Positions 23,088 through 31,889 of a stretch of 64,000 bases of DNA are shown in pieces. This stretch comes from JBFMFR01 sp040752025 (GTDB lineage: Bacteria > Chloroflexota > Anaerolineae > Anaerolineales > UBA4823). The notes under the pieces were generated by a model that had not been told where the DNA came from, did not search any database, and saw only the letters and a program-made list of their open reading frames with translations. Location of the stretch: assembly GCA_040752025.1 (NCBI GenBank), contig JBFMFR010000014.1:1-64000 (forward strand), written 5' to 3'. Every line of letters starts with the position of its first letter. Position 1 is the stretch's first letter. The position numbers were made by a program, and so were the translations under genes.

Positions 23088-25364
23088 ATGAAACGCTCGA
23101 AGACACAAACTGCCCTCACCATCTTTTCGGTGTTTTCATTGTTAGTGCTATTGCTGTATACTTATGCCCGCATTTTCGTCTTCCCCTTGTTGGGTTTTCA
23201 TCTCGACCGCGCCAACGGGTGTGTAGGCAAGGTGTATGTGGACGTAGCTACCGGGCCCACATTGCGAGAAGGGGATGAACTTCTTAGCATCGATGGTGTA
23301 TCCTGGGATGATCTGTTAGCCGACAGGCAGCGTATGTTCTTTGCCGGGTTGAAAGCTGGCGATACAACGGTCATCCAGGTTCAGCGCGGCAGCCAGGTAT
23401 TGACGGTCAACTGGGTTTTGCCTGCTCCATCCTGGGGCGATATCCAGGACCGGCTGGTAAACAGTTGGTGGGTTGCCTATGTTTTCTGGTTCTTTGGTAT
23501 CCTGACCCTGGTTTTGGTGCGGCCCAGAGATGAAAGATGGGCGCTGCTGGTGATCTTCAATTTTCTGACTTCGATCTGGTTGATCGCTGGGACAACGGCT
23601 TATTCTTATACCTGGTATTCTGCCATTGTGCTGCGAGCAACGATCTGGCTGAGTGTGCCGGTTTATTTTCACCTGCACTGGTTGTTTCCACAATCTCTGG
23701 GGCGTATGCCCAGACGCATTTTGTGGGCGCTTTACCTGCTGGCGTTGTTGTTGGCCCTGGCTGAACCCTTCTTGCTCTTGCCAGCTGATCTCTATGCCGT
23801 CGGCGTGTTGTTGGCGTTTTTGAGCAGTATCAGCCTGTTGCTGGTGCATGCCTGGAGATGGCCTGAGCAGCGTCGCGATCTTTCCCTGTTGGGTTTCCTT
23901 GCTTTTCTATTCGTACTTCCCTCGATTGTCTTGGTTGTCGTTGACGCTTTTGCTGAAGTCCCTTCTTACAGCGGGGGGGTGGTGTTCTTCTTCGTTTTGT
24001 TGCCTGCAGTCTATTTCTATACCATCTATCGCCGCCAATGGGGCATGCAGGTGCGCGCTGACCAAATCATGATCTGGATCGTTTTCGCTCTGGTAGCGAT
24101 CATGCTTTCTGTGATAGCTGTAACCATTACCAACGCTGTTTCCCATCCGAAAAGTCCACCGCCTCTCCTCTGGATATCGGCTTTGTTGCTGGCAGACCTG
24201 GCAGGCGCAAGCTGGTACCCGGCTTTCAAGAGCTGGGTCGAGCGTCGCTTCCTGGGTATGCCCTTGCCGCCTACCGAACTGGTCGGCCTTTCGCTGCAGC
24301 ACATCACCACCAGCCTGGAGCGCCAGCACCTGGTGCGCATCTTGCGCGATGAACTGCTGCCCAGCCTGCTGGTGCGCCAGGCCGCCCTGTTGCGCCTGCG
24401 CGGCTTTCGTGATCCGGCCAGCCCCGTGCGCCTGGAGCCGGTTTTTACCCTGGATGTGATGGACGAGCAACTGCCTCGCCCGCAGGAAGTTGCCGCTTTG
24501 TTGGCGCACGCCGGCCGGGCCGGCTATGCTGCCTTGGCTCAGGAGACCGGCCTACCTTGCCCGTGGGCCTACTTGATTCTGGTTTTGCGTGTCGAAGACC
24601 GGCCTATCGGCTTGCTCCTGTTGGGACGGCGCGACCCGGATGACTTCTACGCCCCCAACGAAATCCCGCTCTTGCAAACGCTCGTAGACCAGACCGCCCT
24701 GGCCCTGCTTAACGTGGAACAGGCCGGGGACCTGCGCGCCTTCTATCAAGAAAACATTGCCCGGCAGGAAGCTGAGCGCCTGCGCCTGGCGCGCGGCCTG
24801 CACGATGACGTCCTGGCTAAGATGGCCCAGGTGGCGCACAGCGCCAGCGCACGGCAAGAGGACGCGCGCTTCACTGCCGCCTACGAGTCGGCGGTCGACA
24901 GCCTGCGCGCCATTGTCAACAACCTGCGCCCCAAGATGCTGGATTTCGGTCTGCGCAGCGCCTTGGACGAGTTGATCGACGATCTGCAAGACAGCCTCGC
25001 TACTGAGACGCCCCGGCTCGAGTTGGATGTTCCTCCCAGCGCGGAGCGTTACCCGCCAGAAGTCGAGCTGCATCTCTTCCGCATCGTCCAGCAGGCTGCC
25101 CACAATGCCTTGCGGCACGCCCAGGCGCAGCAAATTGCCATCCGCGGCAGCCTGCTGCCGGGCAAGGTTGAACTGCTGGTGCAGGATGACGGCGTGGGCT
25201 TCGAGGCCAGTGGCGGCCTGGACCTGGCCAGCCTGCTGAAGAACAGGCACTTTGGTCTGGTGGGCATGCACGAACGCGCCGCCCTGATCGACGCCGGACT
25301 GTGGATCGACTCCCAACCGGGCCAGGGTAGCCGTATCCACATAACCTGGGAACCCAAGAACTGA
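23088..25364 (+). CDS. ComP-like membrane histidine kinase with PDZ-like extracellular domain
   Basis: 758 residues, close to Bacillus ComP (about 770). Helix 1 (about 8-30) is followed by an extracellular PDZ-like domain (about 40-112: LREGDELLSIDGVSWDD ... VIQVQRG), then nine more membrane helices to about residue 385. A GAF-like domain (about 415-545) precedes HisKA_3 with RLARGLHDDVLAKMAQ (His572) and a HATPase with Asn673 (HNALRHA) and DDGVGF. ComP has the same order: ten helices with a PDZ-like loop and a cytoplasmic kinase of the NarX/HisKA_3 type that partners LuxR-type regulators. ATG 23088 starts directly before the first helix; an upstream frame from 22986 would run through the promoter. 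Confidence 0.85.
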   Translation: MKRSKTQTALTIFSVFSLLVLLLYTYARIFVFPLLGFHLDRANGCVGKVYVDVATGPTLREGDELLSIDGVSWDDLLADRQRMFFAGLKAGDTTVIQVQRGSQVLTVNWVLPAPSWGDIQDRLVNSWWVAYVFWFFGILTLVLVRPRDERWALLVIFNFLTSIWLIAGTTAYSYTWYSAIVLRATIWLSVPVYFHLHWLFPQSLGRMPRRILWALYLLALLLALAEPFLLLPADLYAVGVLLAFLSSISLLLVHAWRWPEQRRDLSLLGFLAFLFVLPSIVLVVVDAFAEVPSYSGGVVFFFVLLPAVYFYTIYRRQWGMQVRADQIMIWIVFALVAIMLSVIAVTITNAVSHPKSPPPLLWISALLLADLAGASWYPAFKSWVERRFLGMPLPPTELVGLSLQHITTSLERQHLVRILRDELLPSLLVRQAALLRLRGFRDPASPVRLEPVFTLDVMDEQLPRPQEVAALLAHAGRAGYAALAQETGLPCPWAYLILVLRVEDRPIGLLLLGRRDPDDFYAPNEIPLLQTLVDQTALALLNVEQAGDLRAFYQENIARQEAERLRLARGLHDDVLAKMAQVAHSASARQEDARFTAAYESAVDSLRAIVNNLRPKMLDFGLRSALDELIDDLQDSLATETPRLELDVPPSAERYPPEVELHLFRIVQQAAHNALRHAQAQQIAIRGSLLPGKVELLVQDDGVGFEASGGLDLASLLKNRHFGLVGMHERAALIDAGLWIDSQPGQGSRIHITWEPKN

Positions 25365-25475
25365 GATTAATGCCTTGATGGGTTTTCTTGGCGCTCTTTG
25401 AGGCTTCGCGGTAAATTAAGTTTGTTCAACATAATCCTGACCCATACGAAAATCTCCTGAAACGATTTGATTGGA

Positions 25476-25489
25476 ATGCAAATATGCAA
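25476..25489. promoter_or_regulatory. Second ComA-box-like repeat, upstream of the membrane protein-TetR operon
   Basis: ATGCA-AATA-TGCAA matches the 22991 site at TGCA-N4-TGCAA with the same 4-base spacer. It ends 10 bases before the -35 element TTGACA (25500), a usual place for an activator of the LuxR type. This makes the operon at 25565 a candidate target of the quorum-sensing regulator. Confidence 0.4.
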
Positions 25490-25499
25490 GTTTATTCAC

Positions 25500-25552
25500 T
25501 TGACAGGGTAGAAAGTTTTGATAAAATATAAGTAAGTGCTTACTTATATTTT
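25500..25552 (+). promoter_or_regulatory. Promoter with overlapping TetR-type operator
   Basis: TTGACA (25500-25505), 16 bases, TAAAAT (25522-25527). A 14-base perfect inverted repeat, AAAATATAAGTAAG/CTTACTTATATTTT (25523-25536 and 25539-25552), covers the -10 and transcription start and runs up to the ribosome-binding site GGAG (25553). A TetR-family gene is second in the operon, so this is very probably its operator. Confidence 0.75.
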
Positions 25553-25564
25553 GGAGTCGACCGC

Positions 25565-26242
25565 ATGAAAACCACACAAACCCTGGGCATCCTGGCCTTT
25601 ACTCTGGCAATTATGACCACCTTGTTCCTGGTCCTGTTTATCACCGATATGGCCAGCGCTGGTCCCCTGGATACTTTCGGGCAAGTCCTGGCGCATGTCA
25701 GCCGCCAAAGCTGGCTTTCCCTGGTAGCCTATGCCAACGTCACCTTGCTGACCGCCGTGGCGACCATCTTCTTCGCTGGCTTGTATGTGTACTGCCGCGC
25801 CGATGCTCCACTGGCTTCCGCAGCCGCGGTGATCTTCGTGCCGGTCTACAGCGTTTTCAACTTCTTCGCCTATTTTTCTCAGATCACCGTCATTCCCCGC
25901 ATGCTGGAGTTGCACCACATGCCTGAGTACCAGGCTATGGCCAGTTTCTGGCTGCGCCAGTTGCTGCAAACCGGGCCTGGCTCGGCCGTCAGCATCTTCA
26001 ACAACTTCGCCTACGCCATCCTGGGCATTCCGTCGATTATCTTTGGCGTGCTGTTATATCGCATGTACCCTTCCGCCCGGCTGGGTGCGCTGTTGTTTGC
26101 CCTGAGCGGTGTGGCCTCCATGCTCGGCATCATCGGTTTTGTCGTGGACAGTGCCTTGCTCTCCTGGGGTTCGATGGTCGGGGCGGTATTCTTCCTGCTG
26201 TCCCTGCCGCCGCTGGGTTGGTCCTTCTGGAGGCAGCCTTGA
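25565..26242 (+). CDS. Multi-pass membrane protein under TetR control
   Basis: 225 residues with six or seven hydrophobic helices (for example TLGILAFTLAIMTTLFLVLF, TLLTAVATIFFAGLYVY and LFALSGVASMLGIIGFVV) and no catalytic motif that I recognise. The pattern resembles DUF4386-like membrane proteins. Its start has GGAG 8 bases upstream and its stop overlaps the TTG start of the TetR gene, so the two are co-translated. Expression is probably repressed by that TetR protein and possibly activated through the box at 25476. Export or stress-sensing roles are possible; the sequence does not decide. Confidence 0.75.
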   Translation: MKTTQTLGILAFTLAIMTTLFLVLFITDMASAGPLDTFGQVLAHVSRQSWLSLVAYANVTLLTAVATIFFAGLYVYCRADAPLASAAAVIFVPVYSVFNFFAYFSQITVIPRMLELHHMPEYQAMASFWLRQLLQTGPGSAVSIFNNFAYAILGIPSIIFGVLLYRMYPSARLGALLFALSGVASMLGIIGFVVDSALLSWGSMVGAVFFLLSLPPLGWSFWRQP

Positions 26243-26892
26243 GCGTGCCTGCGTTCCAGGATCCTCCCCCGACTGGAGAGTCGCCGAGACGGCCGCTTTC
26301 GCCGCGCGTCCAGGCCACCCGCCAGCGCATCCTCTCCGCCGCCGCCCAGGAATTTGCCGCCAGGGGTTACGCCGGCGCCACCACGCGCGCCATCGCCGGT
26401 GTCGCGGGGGTCAGCGAGTTGACGCTTTTCCGCCATTTTGAGACGAAGAAAAACCTCTTCGTGGCAGTGATCGCACAGCAATCGCCGATCTCCATGCTGC
26501 AAGCCACCCTGGGCGCTCAGATGACCGGCGAAATCCGCCACGACCTGCATCTCATCGGGAGCAATTTCCTGCAGGCCATCCTGCAGCGGCGCGAGGTCAT
26601 CCTGCTCACCCTGCGGGAGGCGGAGCAGTTGCCCGAAGTGCGCCAGGCCAGCCAACAGGTCCCGCTCCAGCAGCGCCAGATGTTGGCAGGTTACCTGAAA
26701 ATGCAGATGGAACAGGGTGTGCTGCGCCCGCAAGATCCCGAACTGGCCGCCCAGGCCTTCCTGGGTCTGTTCTTCGCTTACGCTATCAGCCAGTCATTGA
26801 CCGCCGAGTCTGGAGAACAACCACGTTCGGTTGAAGCAGTAACCCAAACCTTTGTAGATATTTTCTTGAATGGCATGATGGAAGGAAGGTAG
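26239..26892 (+). CDS. TetR-family transcriptional repressor
   Basis: 217 residues. The N-terminal HTH (about 25-70) reads RQRILSAAAQEFAARGYAGATTRAIAGVAGVSELTLFRHFETKKNLF split by the usual turn and ending in the family's LFRHF/K signature. The C-terminal helices form the ligand-binding and dimer domain. TTG 26239 overlaps the stop of the membrane protein gene and has TGGAGG at the right distance. Its likely operator is the 14-base inverted repeat at 25523-25552, which gives autorepression of the operon. The ligand is unknown. Only 2 bases separate it from the next gene. Confidence 0.88.
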   Translation: MSVPAFQDPPPTGESPRRPLSPRVQATRQRILSAAAQEFAARGYAGATTRAIAGVAGVSELTLFRHFETKKNLFVAVIAQQSPISMLQATLGAQMTGEIRHDLHLIGSNFLQAILQRREVILLTLREAEQLPEVRQASQQVPLQQRQMLAGYLKMQMEQGVLRPQDPELAAQAFLGLFFAYAISQSLTAESGEQPRSVEAVTQTFVDIFLNGMMEGR

Positions 26893-26894
26893 CA

Positions 26895-27374
26895 ATGAGT
26901 GCTCAGGCGCAGCCCTTGATCTGGCGCATTATGCGTCGCATGAACCAGCGCATGGCCGGCAATTACCAGCGCGGCTTTGGCCCGGGACGATTGGTTTTGC
27001 TGCTGACCACCACCGGGCGCAAGTCCGGCCAGCCGCGCCTCACCCCGCTTCAGTACGAAGAAATGGATGGCGCCTATTACGTGGGCTCGGCGCGCGGCGC
27101 ACAGGCCGACTGGTTCCGCAACATCCAGGCCAACCCCGGCGTGCAGGTACAGATCAAGCGCGGTAAGAATGAGTTTATGCGCTTTTCCGCTACCGCCGAG
27201 GCTGTCACCGATCCGGGTCGCGTGGCCGACTTCCTGGAGGCGCGCCTCAAGCGCCACCCGCTGATGATCGGTTTCTTGATGCGCCTGGAGGGCTTGCCGC
27301 TCAAGTACAGCCGCGCCGACCTGGAGCGCTTCGCCACCGGCAAAGCGTTGGCTATTATCCACCCTGAACCGTGA
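26895..27374 (+). CDS. Deazaflavin (F420)-dependent nitroreductase-family protein
   Basis: 159 residues of the DUF385/Ddn split-barrel family: LLLTTTGRKSGQPRLTPLQY (barrel start and cofactor loop), YYVGSARGAQADWFRNIQANP (phosphate-binding segment) and a Glu/Arg-rich C-terminus. Members bind F420 or related flavins and reduce nitro or enone groups, often in detoxification. It follows the TetR gene by 2 bases, so it belongs to the membrane protein-TetR operon. The exact substrate cannot be told. A paralogue lies at 31890. Confidence 0.82.
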   Translation: MSAQAQPLIWRIMRRMNQRMAGNYQRGFGPGRLVLLLTTTGRKSGQPRLTPLQYEEMDGAYYVGSARGAQADWFRNIQANPGVQVQIKRGKNEFMRFSATAEAVTDPGRVADFLEARLKRHPLMIGFLMRLEGLPLKYSRADLERFATGKALAIIHPEP

Positions 27375-27377
27375 GAT

Positions 27378-28940
27378 TTACGCCAGCCTGGTGCCTTTTT
27401 CTGCTAACTTCACTTCCAGTTCGTGCGCAAGTTCCTCAGCCAGCGATTTCTCCGCCAGATTGCGATTCTCCAACTCTTCGGGGTCGTTGGCCAGGTCGTA
27501 CAATTCGTCTGGGTTTTCTTTGGCCCCGCCAGTTCCACTGGCGCTGCCGTAGCCACGGTAGCGGATCAACTTGTAGCGGCCCTGGATCAGCGCGAAGGTG
27601 CCGCTCTTGAGCGGGCCGCGCTGGGCGTTTTGCTTGGCTTCCATAGCGTAGATACTGCGCTCGGAGAGGCTGCTATCTGTGGAAGCTGGCCCGTCCAGTC
27701 CCGGCAGGATGCGCCCTTCGCACCATGCCGGGACCGGCTGTCCCATGAGGTGCAGCAGGCTGGGCAGCAGGTCTACGTTGCTGGTGGGGGTGTAAACATC
27801 CTGGCGCTGCGCCTGTCCTGGTTGAGAAAGGATCATCGGCACGCGGATCAGCGGCTCGTACAGCGTGCGCGTCCCGTGTCCCCAGATGCCGCGCTCGAAC
27901 ATTTCGCCGTGATCCGAGGTGATCGCCAGGCAGGTGTTCTCTAGCAATCCCTGGCTGAGCAGTTGCTCGTACAGTCGCCCGAATTCGGAGTCGGCATAGG
28001 CCAGGTTCTCGTCGTAAGCCTGGCGCTGCTGTTTCAAGAACTGGTTGGTGGCCCCTGTCTCAGCGAAGCGATGGCGTGGCTTTTTGAGCGGGTTGTAATC
28101 ATCCTGGAAACGGTTGACGAACTCCTTGCGCGGGTTGTACGGGTGATGGGGAGGCAGGAAATGGATGTAGGCCAGGAACGGCTGGGGTAGTTGGCCCAGT
28201 TGCTGGGTGCACCAGTCGATGCCTTTTTCCATGTTGTAGAGCACCCCATTATTGCTCGGCAAACCTTGCGGGAACTGCTTGCTGTACTGCGCTTGCACCC
28301 GCCTCTCGCGCCAGTCTTGCCAGAGCCGGTACAGTTGCGAGATGAACAATGAGCTGGGCAGGGTGCTGCTGCCGCGTAAAGCCAGCTCCTCACCCCAAAA
28401 GGATGCGTTGTAATCGTTTGGGAATACCCGGTCGGAGTATTCTGTGTCCGCCAGGCTCAGATCACGGCCGAACTTAAATTCTTCCAGGTCAGGCCTTAGC
28501 TGATACAGCAGCGTAGTCACCAGCAAGTTGTGCGAGTAACCCAGGCGGTAGTAATGGGGAGCCGCCAGGTAGAAGAAGTTTCGCAGCGTATAGTCGTCTA
28601 GCATGGTGCCGTGCAGGTGCAGGGCGCGATGCGACCAGGGGTAGACGCCGGTGAACAGCGAAGCGGTGCCAGGCGTGGTGTAGTTGCCGGCGGCGTAATG
28701 GGCGTGATACACCGTGGCTCTCCCGGCGAAGCGATCCATGTTCGGCGTGGTCTGCCTGGGATAGCCATACAGCGACATGTTCCTGGCGGAAAGCGCGTCG
28801 AAAATCAGGATCAAGATGTTGGCGGGCGGTGAGGACAGGGTCGCTTCAGGAGGAACCAACCTCGCAGAGGCGCCCAGTTTCAGCAGCGGTAGAGCGGCTG
28901 CCAGTTTCAAAAACTCTCGACGGTTGAGGGAATCTTTCAT
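27378..28940 (-). CDS. Exported sulfatase/alkaline-phosphatase-fold hydrolase
   Basis: 520 residues with a twin-arginine-like start (LNRREFLKLAAALPLLKLGA), so the mature enzyme is outside the membrane. The sulfatase fold is shown by NILILIFDALSARN (metal Asp48), TTPNMDRFA, and DHGEMFERGIWGHG. The nucleophile position reads NYTTPGTASLFTG, with Thr where arylsulfatases have Cys or Ser in a CxPxR motif. It therefore is more likely a phosphodiesterase, phosphotransferase or related enzyme than a formylglycine sulfatase. It ends three bases after the plus-strand nitroreductase-like gene and is preceded by a membrane protein gene in the same direction. Confidence 0.8.
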   Translation of the reverse strand: MKDSLNRREFLKLAAALPLLKLGASARLVPPEATLSSPPANILILIFDALSARNMSLYGYPRQTTPNMDRFAGRATVYHAHYAAGNYTTPGTASLFTGVYPWSHRALHLHGTMLDDYTLRNFFYLAAPHYYRLGYSHNLLVTTLLYQLRPDLEEFKFGRDLSLADTEYSDRVFPNDYNASFWGEELALRGSSTLPSSLFISQLYRLWQDWRERRVQAQYSKQFPQGLPSNNGVLYNMEKGIDWCTQQLGQLPQPFLAYIHFLPPHHPYNPRKEFVNRFQDDYNPLKKPRHRFAETGATNQFLKQQRQAYDENLAYADSEFGRLYEQLLSQGLLENTCLAITSDHGEMFERGIWGHGTRTLYEPLIRVPMILSQPGQAQRQDVYTPTSNVDLLPSLLHLMGQPVPAWCEGRILPGLDGPASTDSSLSERSIYAMEAKQNAQRGPLKSGTFALIQGRYKLIRYRGYGSASGTGGAKENPDELYDLANDPEELENRNLAEKSLAEELAHELEVKLAEKGTRLA

Positions 28941-28958
28941 AGCGCGAACGAACGCCTG

Positions 28959-29543
28959 TCAGAAATTGCGGATCAGGATGATTAAAACGCCCAGGATATC
29001 GAAAAAGATGTACAGGAAAGATAATACTTCGATGCGCTGGAGAACGCTGCGCATCGCAGCCATGAACTTCTTACCTCTTTTGGCCTTGCTGTAGCGTTGG
29101 ATGAGTAGGTGAGGGAGGAGCAGGGTGAGCAGATAAATGCTGGCGAAGGCGACAAAGTACTTCCGGTATTGCAGGAAGGCTTCATAGTTTATGTGAATAA
29201 CCACTGACCATAAAGCTGTGATCAAGACCAGCAAGCTTGCCTGCACGGCAAAGTTTACCTTGAGCCAGTTGGCAGGCAGCAGCACGGCTGCCAGAGTCAC
29301 AATTGCCCACACCAGCAGGCTTTCCAGCAGGGCAAAGGCCAGCGGGTAAGCGATCGTGCCGGCCAGCTCGTAAATGCCCAGTCGTAGTATCCAGGATGGC
29401 AGCACATCCAACAGGTTGAACAGCGCCCAGGCGTGGATCAGGAAAGCACACCACCCGAAAACCAGGCGCAGGTCTTCGCTTGCCGGCAGCCTGTCCCGCA
29501 AGGCCGCCCGGGAAACGGAGGAGCGAGCTTCGCCTTGCCCCAT
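28959..29543 (-). CDS. Integral membrane protein, unrecognised
   Basis: 194 residues with about five hydrophobic helices (LVFGWCAFLIHAWALFNLL, TIAYPLAFALLESLLVWAIV, ASLLVLITALWSVVIHI, FVAFASIYLLTLLLPHLLI, LYIFFDILGVLIILI). I see no known motif. It lies 18 bases upstream of the sulfatase-fold gene in the same direction and may help it at the membrane. An in-frame later start is possible because the first 25 residues are polar and not conserved-looking. Confidence 0.65.
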   Translation of the reverse strand: MGQGEARSSVSRAALRDRLPASEDLRLVFGWCAFLIHAWALFNLLDVLPSWILRLGIYELAGTIAYPLAFALLESLLVWAIVTLAAVLLPANWLKVNFAVQASLLVLITALWSVVIHINYEAFLQYRKYFVAFASIYLLTLLLPHLLIQRYSKAKRGKKFMAAMRSVLQRIEVLSFLYIFFDILGVLIILIRNF

Positions 29544-29572
29544 TTCTCATTTCCCAGGGACTGGTTTTCCCG

Positions 29573-31678
29573 TCATGCCGCGCTCGATTTAGCCAGGATC
29601 ACACGTGCATCCAGGGCGCGGCAGCCTTCTTGTTCATAGAACACGCGCAGCGGGTTGATATCCAGTTCCTTGATCTCGGGGAAATCGACCATCAACTGGG
29701 ACAGGCGCAGCAGGGCGTTCTCTAGTGCCTGGATATCTGCTGGTTTTTCACCGCGCGCCCCTTTCAGGATCTGCGCGCCGCGCAGATTGTCGACCATTTC
29801 CTGGGCCTCGGCAGGCGTGATCGGGGCGACGCGCACTTCGGCCTCTTCGAAGATTTCCACGAAGATGCCCCCCAGACCTAACAGCACGACTGGGCCGAAT
29901 TGGGGATCCTGCCGCCCGCCCAGGATCAACTCTTTGCCGCTCGCTGCCATTGGCTGAACCAGTGCGCCCTCGACTTTGGTCGCGGGGTCGTCCGATCCCA
30001 GTTGGGTGATTTTTTCGAAAGCTGTGGTTACCGCCTCGGCGTTCGCCAGGTTCAACTGCACGCCGCCTACGTCCGATTTATGCGATATGTGCTCAGCGAT
30101 GACCTTGAGCACCACGGGGTACCCGAGTTCCTCGGCAGCCTTGCGCGCCTGTTCGGCGGAGCGAGCCACTTTGCTGTGCAGGCCGGGGATGCCGTAGTGT
30201 TCCAGCATTTCCAGGGCTTCTGAGAGCAGCAAATCGCGCTTTTCGCTGCTGGCGCGCTGGATAAGTTTCTGCACCGCTGCCCGGTTGACCTTGAAACTGG
30301 GGATCTCGGAGCGCGTATTCTTTCGCATCGTTCCCAGGTAGTAACGATGGCTCATTTCCAGGGCGCGGATCGTTTCGACCACCTGCGTGAAGACCGGGAA
30401 GCTGTAATTCTGCTTCAGATAAGTGACTTCTTGCGCGGCCGTGGAAATGTAATAAGCCACGGGTTTCCCGTAACGCTCGACCATTTCCATCATGCGTTCC
30501 AGCAACAACCGGCTGGTCTGGTTCTCTGCTTCGGACAAAGCGGTATGCAAGAATACCACCCCGTCTACCCCCTCCAGTTGTAAGGTTTGCTCGACAATCT
30601 GGGCGTAAACGTTCAGGTCGAACAGGTCGCCCAGGTCGAGCGGATTGGTTAAACGGATGACCGAGGCGCGGAAGTGCTTTTCGATCTCGCGCAAGAAACT
30701 CTCTGGGAAAGGCGCTAGCTTGAAGCCCGAGAGTTCGCAGGCATCCGCGGCGATCACCGCGTGACCGCCCGAACGAGAAATAATCGCCAGGTTCTTGCCG
30801 CGCATCGGCGGCAGCCCCAGGATTTTCAGGCTGTTGCCCAGGGAGGTCGCGTCGTGGATGCGGATAATGCCTGCCTGGTGGAAGGCCGCGTCGACAACTT
30901 TGTCATCGCTGGTCAGTGAAGCGGTGTGTGAAAGGGCGATTTTCTGCCCCAATGTGCCGATGTTGGCCTTGAATACCAGGATGGGCTTGGAGGATTGGCG
31001 CGCCACTTGCATCAACAGGCGTCCCTGCGGGATGCTTTCCAGGTAAACGAAGATCAGGCCAGTCTCATCATCTGAGATCAGGTATTCCAGCATATCTTCG
31101 GCGCTGATGTTGACCAGGTTGCCCACCGAGACGAATTTGTTCAAGCCAGTGCCTTCATTCGCCATCAAGTTGAGCACACTCATGCCAACGCCGCCGCTCT
31201 GCGTGATCATCGACACATCGCCCTTCTTGATGAACTTCTTCAAGCGTGGGAAGGGCACACAGAAGCCGTTCTCCATGTTGATCACCCCGATGCAGTTCGG
31301 CCCGACGAAACGAATCCCATATTTCTCTGCAATGCGGTCTAGCTCGTCTTCCATTTGCTTTCCGGCCTCGGCGTACTCGCGGAAGCCTGCCGTTTCGATG
31401 ATCGCCCAGCGAATGCCTTTCTGTCCGCATTCTTCCAGGATGGCTGGCACGGTCCGGGCCGGGGTCAGGATCACTGCCAGGTCAACGTGATCGGGGATAT
31501 CTCCCACCGAGTGATAGATGCGCCGGGTTTCGATCACACCACCACGGGGTCCTACGGCATACACGATGCCGTTGAATCCATATTCCACCAGGTTGGCGAC
31601 AATGTTGCGCCCCAGGTTATCTGGCTTTTCCGATACACCGATGACGGCTACACTGAGAGGATAGAATATTTCGCGCAT
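29573..31678 (-). CDS. ADP-forming acetyl/acyl-CoA synthetase, fused alpha-beta
   Basis: 701 residues. The order is CoA-binding domain (VAVIGVSEKPDNLGRNI), succinyl-CoA-ligase-like domain (FVGPNCIGVINMENG; SQSGGVGMSVLNL) and, from about residue 470, an ATP-grasp domain (YPVVLKVIAEHISHKSDVGG, PVVLLGLGGIFVEIF). Enzymes of this family make acetate or other acids plus ATP from acyl-CoA, ADP and phosphate, common in fermentative and archaeal metabolism. ATG 31678 is chosen for AGGAAAGGAA upstream and the family-typical first strand FYPLSVAVIG; the frame is open to 31747. It stands alone. Confidence 0.88.
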   Translation of the reverse strand: MREIFYPLSVAVIGVSEKPDNLGRNIVANLVEYGFNGIVYAVGPRGGVIETRRIYHSVGDIPDHVDLAVILTPARTVPAILEECGQKGIRWAIIETAGFREYAEAGKQMEDELDRIAEKYGIRFVGPNCIGVINMENGFCVPFPRLKKFIKKGDVSMITQSGGVGMSVLNLMANEGTGLNKFVSVGNLVNISAEDMLEYLISDDETGLIFVYLESIPQGRLLMQVARQSSKPILVFKANIGTLGQKIALSHTASLTSDDKVVDAAFHQAGIIRIHDATSLGNSLKILGLPPMRGKNLAIISRSGGHAVIAADACELSGFKLAPFPESFLREIEKHFRASVIRLTNPLDLGDLFDLNVYAQIVEQTLQLEGVDGVVFLHTALSEAENQTSRLLLERMMEMVERYGKPVAYYISTAAQEVTYLKQNYSFPVFTQVVETIRALEMSHRYYLGTMRKNTRSEIPSFKVNRAAVQKLIQRASSEKRDLLLSEALEMLEHYGIPGLHSKVARSAEQARKAAEELGYPVVLKVIAEHISHKSDVGGVQLNLANAEAVTTAFEKITQLGSDDPATKVEGALVQPMAASGKELILGGRQDPQFGPVVLLGLGGIFVEIFEEAEVRVAPITPAEAQEMVDNLRGAQILKGARGEKPADIQALENALLRLSQLMVDFPEIKELDINPLRVFYEQEGCRALDARVILAKSSAA

Positions 31679-31889
31679 TAGCTGGTTCCTTTCCTGGGCG
31701 AAATTATATCTTACTTTCTTGGCTGGCAGCGAGGGCATTGAAACCAACCGTGATGGCGTGATCGACTGCGACTCGATTCAGATCTCTGGGCCCTAAAAAT
31801 GCGCACATTTATCCCGCTTCGGGTAGAATCGATACCGTCCAGACTCCCGGAGTCTAAGAGATGTGTGCAGTACATGGAGGTCGCAAGCA

